Of a stretch of DNA of 64,000 nt, positions 1 through 8,440 are shown in pieces (the first letter of the stretch is position 1; each line of letters opens with the position of its first letter). The position numbers and the translations under genes were made by a program. The notes below the pieces were generated by a model. It was not told the DNA's origin. It saw nothing but the letters and a program-made list of their open reading frames with translations, and did not search any database. This stretch comes from Linanthus parryae (lineage: Eukaryota > Streptophyta > Magnoliopsida > Ericales > Polemoniaceae): contig JALGPY010000003.1 of assembly GCA_023055425.1 (NCBI GenBank), forward strand, positions 17,171,001 to 17,235,000. The letters run 5' to 3'.

Positions 1-98
1 TGGTGGATTGACTCGGGTGCAACATGCCATGTCACTCCATACAAAAGTCTTTTCAAGACATATGAGCCCATTGAAGAGGAGAAATCCGTGTTCATGGG
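1..98 (+). pseudogene. Ty1/copia polyprotein, 5' fragment (protease region)
   Basis: Frame 1 is open and reads WWIDSGATCHVT near its start, the D-S-G-A aspartic protease motif of plant Ty1/copia polyproteins. The rest of the gag region and the 5' LTR lie outside the window. The frame is broken after nucleotide 98 by a Tat-type element, and the same reading frame resumes after 14060 (the five bases 94-98 are duplicated at 14056-14060). The host element is therefore one copia copy split by a single insertion. It cannot be expressed as one protein in this state. Confidence 0.85.
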
Positions 99-723
99 TG
101 TAGATACTGCTTTCTGACATGGCTAATCTTAGCCACGTGGCGATCATCCAGCACACCATATTGTGCTCCACACACACAGGATCACCAGCCGAGCTGATCC
201 ATGTGGGGGCTGCGAGACAGGGCCCTCGCATACCACTGCACGGGACTTGTAGGGACTTGTGGTTTGGAGGCTAGGGTAAGCCCTGTCGCGTGCGAGCCAA
301 GCCCGCGCGCGACCTTTAGTAACTGTTTTGAGAGATCTATGGCACGAGCTCCCTAGACCCGGTCAATCCGGTCAAACCCGGTCAACCTCGTAACGGTTCC
401 GGTATTCGCGCACCACGTGCTATAACGGTTCCTATATACTCGGACGAACGTGCCGTTATGGTTAAGCTAATTAAGCCGCCATTAATGGGCGCATTAACCA
501 CACTACAACGGCCACGTTCTCCAGTATATATATATCGTTAACCTTTCCATACAAAGAGAACAACACTGCCATACGCGGAAGCTCTGCCAAACCTCTGTCT
601 CTCTCTCAGACATTGCTACTGACTTACTCTCTCCCTACACACACCCCTATTCTTCCTGTGCGATCCCTGATCCACTACGTACGGTGTACACGGAGGTCTC
701 CCTGCCGGAATCTCTTGTCCACA
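99..723 (+). repeat. 5' LTR of the Tat element
   Basis: The LTR is 625 bp, TG...CA, with the same length and apparently the same sequence as 13431-14055. It contains three GGTCAA motifs (361-385), a CACGTG at about 413, several AACGG motifs, a TATA-like run at about 522-534 and a CT-rich leader. Transcription would start near 560. The lack of LTR differences points to recent insertion. Confidence 0.93.
361..385 (-). promoter_or_regulatory. three W-box-like motifs in the Tat LTR
   Basis: GGTCAA occurs at 361-366, 370-375 and 380-385. On the minus strand each is TTGACC, the core bound by plant WRKY factors. Three cores at 9-10-bp spacing sit about 150 bp upstream of the TATA-like run. The same set recurs in the 3' LTR at 13693-13717. 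Stress-responsive LTR transcription is an inference. Confidence 0.5.
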
Positions 724-726
724 TTT

Positions 727-743
727 TGGTGAACCTGACGTGA
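727..743 (+). other. primer-binding site of the Tat element (candidate)
   Basis: A TGG trinucleotide followed by TGAACCTGACGTGA starts three bases after the 5' LTR, where the tRNA primer site of an LTR retrotransposon belongs. It is not the initiator-Met site (TGGTATCAGAGC) of the other elements here. I cannot name the tRNA with certainty. Confidence 0.55.
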
Positions 744-763
744 ACTTACCAGCAAAAGCAACC

Positions 764-3700
764 ATGTCTCAGGAGGACGATGTCAGCAACCGATCGCCTT
801 CCGCCGAAACTCCCTCAGGAGAAGAAGTCCGCCGTACTCCGACGACACCCGGCGAGGCACCGACTTTAGAGTCTTTGGACGCCACTGTCCAAAGTCAGGC
901 AAAAGCTCTCAAGTCTCAATCTGCGCAATTGGAACGGATTTTGGTCGTTCTGAGCACCCTTGCACCAAATCCTCCACCGGTTACCGCTGTCCCTCAGGGA
1001 GGAGGTACCCCTACCGCTCCAGGATTGGGAGTATCGGCCACGCCCCCCAATCCTCATCTGCAGACTCCACCGTCGGCCACGCAGCTGCCTTCGGTCCAAG
1101 GGTCAACGGCGCAGATGCTACCCCCTGCTGCTCACGCCTCTCAGCCCACGGCTTTGGCGTCCAACCCAACTTTGCAATACACTCTGCCTCCACCAGCAAC
1201 GATCTGGGGAAACGCGGGCGGTCAATACACTCCCAATCCTCCGGCGGCATATGTGTCGCCACCGCCTACGGCAACCCCTCCGCCAGCTACAGAGGGGAGC
1301 ATTCCAGAATGCATGACGTCTTTGCAAAAGCGCGTGGACTCCATCTTGGCTCATCAGTCGCTCGCGGATACCATCATCCCGAAGCTAGACAACGATCCGC
1401 CCATTCCACGGGAGATCTATCTCATGCCTAACCCGGTGGGGTACAAGGCTCCTAAATGGGATAAGTTCGAGGACGTCAATGGAAACGCCCATGAGCACGT
1501 CATGCGTTTCATTGATGTCATGGGTCCGTATGGAGCTGATCCCAAACTGCTGATGCGAGAATTCCCAAAGACTCTTGGGAATGTAGCATACAAATGGTAC
1601 CGAACACTGGAGGCCGGATCCGTGAAGACTTGGGACGACATGGTCCAGAAGTTCTACACTAAGTTCTTCCAGATGGAGGAGAAGGTGACGATGATCCATC
1701 TCTCGCGGATGTATCAGAAACGCGAGGAGGATGGGATCACTTTCATCAAGAAATTCAGAGCGAAATCTCTGGAGTGCAAGGATCCCATGCTCGAAAGCCG
1801 ACTCGTAGAGATATGCCTGCAGTGCATGCGAGATGAGTACAAGAGCATGCTAATCAATTTGCAAACACCCACGTTCTCAAAGCTCATCGAGTGCACGATG
1901 AACATCGAGCCCATCGTCGAGAGACAGAGAAAGAAGAGCGCTCCAGAACGACCTGCGAGCGGCACCACCTACAAGATCGGCAGATTCGGCTACAAGCGAG
2001 GACGCGAAGCTGAGGTCAACGCGGTTTCGCCTCAGAAACAAGCAAAAGCCGGAAACTTCGATGCACCGCCTCTGCCATGCTCGGTGGAGGAAGCAAGCGA
2101 TCTCTGTAGACAGTGGCGTAAAGACTGCATCCTGCCACCGCTAGAGCAAAAACCCTCCAAGGAGATGACGAGGGACCCTAAGTGGTGCGAATACCACGGC
2201 AAGGTCATGCACCCCACAGCCGAGTGCAAGAAGCTCAGATTCGCGTTCGACCAGAAGATGAAGAACGGCGAACTCATCGTCAGCGACCACCGGAAGGATG
2301 TGCGCAACAACCCACTGCCTGCCCATACAGACTCGGGCTCAAAAGGCAAGGAGGTCGCCATGATCTCAATAGTGGACTTGGAAGAAGTCGCAGAGGATGG
2401 TCTACCCATCATTGCTGAAGTCCATGAAGAGGAAGACTATAGCATGGACACGGAGGATGAGCGTGCCGACCGCATGAAAGTGTCAGCCATCACCAGCATG
2501 ACGCCACCTCACAACCAGAGCGCCTTGAAAACATTCTTGGGAAAATTGTCATATCTGCGGAGATTCATCCCAGCAATCGCCGAAATCACATGCTGTTTCA
2601 GCACTCTTCTCAAGAAGGACGCCGCGTACAACTGGGCTCCTGACCATGAAGCCGCATTCGAAAAGCTAAAGGAGATACTTACATCCCCAAAGATCATGAT
2701 CGCGCCTCAACTGGGATCACCGCTGCTGCTATATCTTACATCAACAAGGAGATCTATAGGAGCACTCTTGGCTCAGGTGTATGAGGGCCAAGAGAGGCCT
2801 ATCTATTACATCTCTCGCATCGTACAGCCTGCTGAGTCAAGGTACACAGACATCGAGCGTCACTGCCTTGCCTTATTCTTTGTGATAGAGAAGTTGAGAC
2901 ACTATTTTGCATCGCACAAAGTAGTGGTGGTCACCAAAAGCGACCCCATAAGATACTTGCTAACTCACACTACTCCGGGCGGGAGATTGGCGAAATGGTA
3001 CATGACCATCTCTCAATACGATATCACATGCGTGAAGCCAAGGGCGATCAAGTCGCAGGCGGTAGCAGATCTGCTGGCACAGTTTCCCGACAACAGCCAC
3101 GAACCTGTGATCGAAGAGGAGCTCGAAGGCCCTGAAATCTACGCGATCGACGTGCCCTATTGGACCCTCCACTTCGACGGTTCGTCAACCAGAAAAGGTG
3201 GAGGCATTGGGATAGTCTTGACAAAGCCCGACGGGGAAGTCATACAGATGTCCGCAAAACTCAACTTCGCCGTCACGAACAACGAGGCGGAATACGAAGC
3301 TCTTATCGCGGGACTTCGTGCAGCAAAAGCTCTGGAAGTGAGCAACTTAACAGTCATGGGAGACTCCAAGCTGATTGTTAAGCAAGCCTCGGGCGAGTAC
3401 GGTCTGAAGGAAATCAACCTCCTGTCATACCGCACTCTAGTGCAAAAGCTGATGCAGCAATTCTGCGACGTGAAATACGAGCACAAACCCCGAGCGGACA
3501 ACAGGCATGCAGACGCCTTAGCAACTCTGGGATCTAAGGTCAGCATAGACAAATGCCCCGCGAGGATTTCCATCGAAGTGCGAACATCGTCGGCATTAAC
3601 AGAAGATGCGTGCGACGACGAACACATAGATGACGCAGATTGGCGAAAAGCAATCCTGCAAGCTATCGCGAAAGGCACCAGCAGCGAGAGCTGGGCACTC

Positions 3701-5242
3701 ACGAAAGGATACTGCATCCACGACAATACCCTTTACTACAAGGGTCCTGGAGGGATACTCATGCGATGTGTCTCCGAGCAAGAGGGACAACAGCTGTTAG
3801 AAAAGATTCACCAACACGCTTGCGGAGAAAGCGAGGTGTCAATCTACAGGAAAGCTCAGAGATATGGCATTCATTGGCCAGACATGTCTACAGCTGCAGC
3901 CCTGATACAAGGGAAGTGCGAAAGTTGCGCACTGATCAAGGATTCTCTACTTGTCGCTCTAACCGACGACGACACGGACTGGAGGAAGCCATTGTTCGAA
4001 TTCCTCACCAAGGGCACCGTGCCCGAATCGAGAAAAGAGGCAGACAAATTAAAGAGGAAAGCTTCTCGATACATGGTTCAGGAAAACCTGCTTTGGCGAA
4101 AAGGCCACGAGGGCAACTTGCTGCGATGCCTGGACGATAGGGAAGCACAAGAAGTCATGGACCTCTCTCATCAGGTGGAACACCAGGGAGGAGCGAAATT
4201 ATGCAGACAGCTCCTCTCAATCGGATACTTCTGGCCCACGATGGAGGTCGATTGCCGCACCAAAGTGCGACGCTGCCAAGAATGTCAATTCAAAGGGAAC
4301 CTAGTGCACGCTCCCGCCGTGGACCTACATGCACTAGGAACGCCATGGCCATTTCACACATGGGCTTTGGACTTCATTGGCCCCATCCGACCAACGTCAC
4401 ATGGGAACCATTTCATTCTCACCGCAACTGAGCTGTTCACTAAATGGGTGGAAGCAATACCACTGAAGACGGCAAACGCGCTGGCTGTGGTCAACTTCAT
4501 CCAGGAAAACATCGTATGCAGGTTCGGAATCCCGAATACTATTCTTTCAGATAACGGTACTCCTTTTGTTAATCGGCAGGTAGCCACGAAACTTGCGGAG
4601 TACAATATCAGGCAAATATGCTCCACTCCCTATTATCCAAAGGGAAACGGACAAGCCGAGGCGACTAACAAAACGCTGCTGAGAATTCTGAGCAAGATGG
4701 TCGCAGACGACCACAAGAAGTGGGCCGACTCTCTTAACATAGCTCTGTGGGCCTACAGGACCTCTCCAAGAACACCCACAGGGGCTTCGCCATTTCTATT
4801 ATGTTATGGGGCCGAAGCTGTAGTACCTGCGGAGGTCAGAGTCAATTCGGCACGGCTGGCCTTCCATGCGCTCTATGAAAATCAACGCGATCACGATTTA
4901 GTCTTGCTGGAAGAAAAGCGAGAACAAGCCAAAAGGACTAACAAGCGATACCAAGAAAGAATCGCTCGCGCCTACAACAAGACAGTTCAGCGGCGAGATT
5001 TCGCAGTTGGCGACCTGGTCTTGCGCGCATCCGACCACTGCATGCGAGAAGCAACTCATCCGAAGTTCGCAGCCAATTGGGAAGGACCCTTCGAAGTCAC
5101 AGAAGTCTTCGATAGTGGCTACTGCAGCATACGAAGGTTGCACGGCACAGCCTCAACTCCGAGCTCAGTCAACATGCGCTGGATCAAGAAGTACTATCCT
5201 CGACTCCTCTTATTTCATACGTTTTATGATAACGTTGCTTAA
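764..5242 (+). CDS. Tat-lineage Gag-Pol polyprotein lacking protease and RT core
   Basis: The open frame gives 1492 aa from the ATG at 764, which has an acc-ATG context; no earlier in-frame ATG follows the LTR. In order (numbered from that ATG) it shows: a Pro/Thr-rich N terminus; a retrotransposon Gag domain (about 230-345); a C-x2-H-x4-H-x4-C zinc-like motif (about 475); an RT thumb/connection remnant (LGKLSYLRRFI, about 590); a degenerate first RNase H; an archaeal-type RNase H (FDGSS, NNEAEYEAL, GDSKL, NRHADALA, about 805-930); two zinc-binding modules of integrase type (about 955-1060 and 1065-1170); and an integrase core with D (ALDFIGP), D (LSDNGT) and E (GNGQAEA). Protease (D-S/T-G) and the RT fingers and palm with the Y/F-x-D-D motif are absent. 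The join between Gag and RT thumb is in frame, so this is a clean internal loss and not decay. It is non-autonomous for reverse transcription. Confidence 0.9.
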   Translation: MSQEDDVSNRSPSAETPSGEEVRRTPTTPGEAPTLESLDATVQSQAKALKSQSAQLERILVVLSTLAPNPPPVTAVPQGGGTPTAPGLGVSATPPNPHLQTPPSATQLPSVQGSTAQMLPPAAHASQPTALASNPTLQYTLPPPATIWGNAGGQYTPNPPAAYVSPPPTATPPPATEGSIPECMTSLQKRVDSILAHQSLADTIIPKLDNDPPIPREIYLMPNPVGYKAPKWDKFEDVNGNAHEHVMRFIDVMGPYGADPKLLMREFPKTLGNVAYKWYRTLEAGSVKTWDDMVQKFYTKFFQMEEKVTMIHLSRMYQKREEDGITFIKKFRAKSLECKDPMLESRLVEICLQCMRDEYKSMLINLQTPTFSKLIECTMNIEPIVERQRKKSAPERPASGTTYKIGRFGYKRGREAEVNAVSPQKQAKAGNFDAPPLPCSVEEASDLCRQWRKDCILPPLEQKPSKEMTRDPKWCEYHGKVMHPTAECKKLRFAFDQKMKNGELIVSDHRKDVRNNPLPAHTDSGSKGKEVAMISIVDLEEVAEDGLPIIAEVHEEEDYSMDTEDERADRMKVSAITSMTPPHNQSALKTFLGKLSYLRRFIPAIAEITCCFSTLLKKDAAYNWAPDHEAAFEKLKEILTSPKIMIAPQLGSPLLLYLTSTRRSIGALLAQVYEGQERPIYYISRIVQPAESRYTDIERHCLALFFVIEKLRHYFASHKVVVVTKSDPIRYLLTHTTPGGRLAKWYMTISQYDITCVKPRAIKSQAVADLLAQFPDNSHEPVIEEELEGPEIYAIDVPYWTLHFDGSSTRKGGGIGIVLTKPDGEVIQMSAKLNFAVTNNEAEYEALIAGLRAAKALEVSNLTVMGDSKLIVKQASGEYGLKEINLLSYRTLVQKLMQQFCDVKYEHKPRADNRHADALATLGSKVSIDKCPARISIEVRTSSALTEDACDDEHIDDADWRKAILQAIAKGTSSESWALTKGYCIHDNTLYYKGPGGILMRCVSEQEGQQLLEKIHQHACGESEVSIYRKAQRYGIHWPDMSTAAALIQGKCESCALIKDSLLVALTDDDTDWRKPLFEFLTKGTVPESRKEADKLKRKASRYMVQENLLWRKGHEGNLLRCLDDREAQEVMDLSHQVEHQGGAKLCRQLLSIGYFWPTMEVDCRTKVRRCQECQFKGNLVHAPAVDLHALGTPWPFHTWALDFIGPIRPTSHGNHFILTATELFTKWVEAIPLKTANALAVVNFIQENIVCRFGIPNTILSDNGTPFVNRQVATKLAEYNIRQICSTPYYPKGNGQAEATNKTLLRILSKMVADDHKKWADSLNIALWAYRTSPRTPTGASPFLLCYGAEAVVPAEVRVNSARLAFHALYENQRDHDLVLLEEKREQAKRTNKRYQERIARAYNKTVQRRDFAVGDLVLRASDHCMREATHPKFAANWEGPFEVTEVFDSGYCSIRRLHGTASTPSSVNMRWIKKYYPRLLLFHTFYDNVA

Positions 5243-5440
5243 TATCTCATGTGGCTACGATTAATGCAATCTCCCCTCCCATATGAGAGGATTGTAATTC
5301 TACCTCTCCCATATGAGAGCGATGTAATAAAAGAATTCTCCCAAATGAGAAGTTCATATTTCTAGCCGCTTATATTGCTCTATTTTATTTAAATATCTCC
5401 GTTAACAATGATTCATTCGCTGCAAACAGCAATTCATGCA
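5243..5440 (+). other. spacer between gag-pol and the tandem array
   Basis: This is AT-rich sequence with a short repeat of the phrase cccatatgagag at about 5278 and 5306. A possible polyadenylation context (aataaaag) lies near 5327. No ORF of note. Confidence 0.6.
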
Positions 5441-7030
5441 AATGTGATCTTAATTGATCATCAAAGCCTATCCCCGCGATAGCAGCAAACGCAAATACGA
5501 TCTTAATTGATCATCAAAGCCTATCTCTACGATAGCAGCAAACGCAAGTACGATCTTAATTGATCATCAAAAGCCTATCTCTACGATAGCAGCAAAACAA
5601 ACACGATCTTAACTGATCATCAAAAGCCTATCTCTACGATAGCAGCAAACACAAATGCGATCTTTATTGATCATCAAAAGCCTATCTCTACGATAGCAGC
5701 AAAACAAACACGATCTTAACTGATCATCAAAAGCCTATCTCTACGATAGCAGCAAACACAAATGCGATCTTAATTGATCATTGAAGCCTATCTCTTACGA
5801 TAGCAGCCAAGTGCAAAAGCGATCTTAAGTTGATCATCAAAGCCTATCTCATATGATAGCAAAAGCGATCTTAATTGATCATTGAAGCCTATCTCTTACG
5901 ATAGCAGCCAAGTACAAATGCGATCTTAATTGATCATCAAAGCCTATCTCATATGATAGCAAACGCGATCTCAATCGATCATCTAAAGCCCATCTCCTAC
6001 GATGGCAGCCACTACAAATGCGATCTTAATTGATCATCAAAGCCTATCTCATATGATAGCAAACGCGATCTCAATCGATCATCTAAAGCCCATCTCCTAC
6101 GATGGCAGCCACTACAAATGTGATCTTAATCGATCATTAAAGCCTATCTCTTACGATAGCAGCTACCCGCAAATGCGATCTTAAGTGATCATTTAAAGCC
6201 TATCTCTTACGATAGCAGCCACTACAAATATGATCTTAAGTGATCACTAAAGCCTATCTCTTACGGTAGCAATCAAATGCAAATGCGATCTTAAGTGATC
6301 ATCTAAAGCCTATCTCCCATGGTAGCAATCAAATGCAAATGCGATCTTAAGTGATCATTAAAGCCTATCTCTTGTGATAGCAGCCAAATGCAAATGCGAT
6401 CTTAAGCGATCATTAAAGCCTATCTCTTACGATAGCAGCCCAAACACAAATGCGATCTTAAGTGATCATCCGAAGCCTATCTCTCACGATAGCAATCAAA
6501 TACAAATACGATCTTAAGTGATCATTAAAGCCTATCTCTTGCGATAGCACCCAAGCGAAAACACGATCTTACATGATCATCCAAAGTCTATCTTTTGCGA
6601 TAAGCATGAAGTACAAAATGATCTCAATCGATCATCTGAAGCCTATCTATCGAAGATAGCAAGTTCTACAGATGCGATCTTATAATGGTCTTCTTAAGCC
6701 TATCTATTGCGATAGCAATTTCTACGCAAAGTAATTTTGGTTAAGTACCCAAGCCCGTCTGTTATGATGACAACGCACGTGCAGAATCATTTTATTAGAT
6801 CTTCCAAAGATCTATCTGCTGTGATAACAGTTTATGCGCGAGACGATCTCGAACAGTTTTCTGATAAAGCCTATCTTCTATGATAGCAATTCGCACTGCT
6901 CATTGATCTTAATTGATCTGTGGAAAATTATCTGAAAAGATAGCGAAGTTGTGAACGTGATCTCATACGATTTACAATGACCAACTACAAGCCCATCCGT
7001 CAAGATGGCAAAGCTGCGAAATTACGATCT
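5440..7030 (+). repeat. ~53-bp tandem array with a conserved stem-loop in each unit
   Basis: About 24 units start with GATCTTAA..GATCA (starts near 5446, 5499, 5552, 5605, 5659, 5712, 5766, 5821, 5867 and so on to 6676), with periods of 46-58 bp. More diverged units run to about 7020. Each unit holds two inverted repeats: GATC-N6-GATC, and CTATC-(5 to 7 nt)-GATAG. The second stem varies in a paired way: CCATC/GATGG at 5990-6005, 6090-6105 and 6993-7008, and CTATC/GGTAG (G-U pair) at 6254-6269 and 6310-6325. Tandem repeats downstream of pol are known in Tat elements. The stem conservation is what I see here and may mark a structured RNA or DNA. Confidence 0.9.
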
Positions 7031-8440
7031 CAAATGATCTAGCCAAACGTCTGCGAAATGACATCGCATATGAGAAATCATTACATGGAATTATGCAAGG
7101 CAAAACAAGCCGAAACGCATGCGAAATTGTATTTTGTTGCAAAGAACAGATAGTACAAGAGCTATTTATCATTATGAGTCAAATGACTTACACTTTATCT
7201 ATCTAGATAGCAGCTTACAAGCGAAAAGCTCGCATCTAACTACACAGCCAACATGGCTTGCAATACATTCGAAAAATGGCTGATAAGCCAGAGATGCACC
7301 AAGGAAACTCTCGACTAAGAAAAGAGAGAATCCACCGGTCTTGATACCGGCAGCACAGCGTACGAATCTGCGGCCAAAGATCTATAGCAAAAGGGATGCT
7401 GCCGCGAAGAGATCAACTCGCCATTCGCTACATCCCTAGCAGCAAGGTCAGGGATACAATATGCCCAGGACCCCAAAGAATGACTAAAGCCTCTGTCTGA
7501 TCAAGGTAGGCGCCGGAGGAGCTTCCTGTTCCGACAGATGCTACTCCGCAAAACAGGCGAAGCAGTCATTCCTCTGGTGATGGACTCCTTGTCGTGTTGG
7601 ACAAGGGCATTGACGAGCACCCCGACCTCACAAATTTGAGGGCGACGGATTCTTCTTCATTACTGCCGAAGAAGAATCACGCCGTTCATTACGAGACGGT
7701 AGTACGGTCACTACGGCGCTGCACCTCGCCACGAGGCGGCCGGAAACATGACCTGCACACATAATACACGAAGAAAATTCTTCGAACACACATGAGGTAT
7801 TATCTGCATCCTCTCTATGATGGTTATAAACAGCAGTAAGCCTCATAAAGTGGATCTTGGAAACTATTTCTATAGCACAAAGCGCAAACTCAGGATTCAA
7901 AACTGGAAGTTGCCATGAATCAACGAAAAACAAGCGTTGAAGCCAGCAGTCGTAAGGACTCACGGCAAAGCACATGTTTGGGATGAAGAACCCAAATGGC
8001 AAAGACGGGGTTTATATAGGCCCTGTGGAGACTCTTCGGTTGCTTAAGATGAGTCAGCAAATTCAAAAAAGAGGGTAAGTTCAATCACTTACGCCTTGAA
8101 AAGCGGTAACAATCAATTACCCTACTAAAGGCTACGACGATTCGGTTGCGTATCCTAATAAATGACGGATAGTCATGATTCGGATGGACTTCCCAACGGA
8201 AGCGTGCTTATCTGCCGCGGAATTAGCGCGAAAATCAAGCAAAGAATCAATTGCTGATGTCATAATTGGATATGCACAGAAAATGTCCAATCAAATCCCG
8301 AAAAGGGCAAAACGGGCAAACTCATTGTTTGTTGTCAAAAAAAAAAGAGGGGGGAGAAACCCTAGCAACATTACATTAATGTTTCAAAGCATTACATTAA
8401 TGTCTCAGCCATTTTCCGAACTTTTCAAAAATACGAAAAG
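7031..8440. other. Tat element interior, 3' side of the antisense gene; no supported gene
   Basis: This spans the end of the tandem array to the stop codon of the antisense gene. It holds a perfect short hairpin (CCGGT-CTTGAT-ACCGG, about 7337-7352) and a minus-strand TATA-like sequence (CTATATAAAC, about 8010-8022). A 124-codon minus ORF (7628-8002) has no recognisable domain, and its ATG lies too close to that TATA to be its product. On the minus strand this would be the 3' UTR and downstream region of the PMD gene. Confidence 0.5.

Noticed and set aside
740..763. GTG at 740 as the start of the Tat gag-pol
   Set aside because: Plant nuclear genes start at ATG, and the ATG at 764 in acc-ATG context is the first in frame.
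5440..7030. Possible CRISPR array from regular short repeats
   Set aside because: Units are head-to-tail and similar along their whole length with no unique spacers, and the context is a plant retrotransposon.
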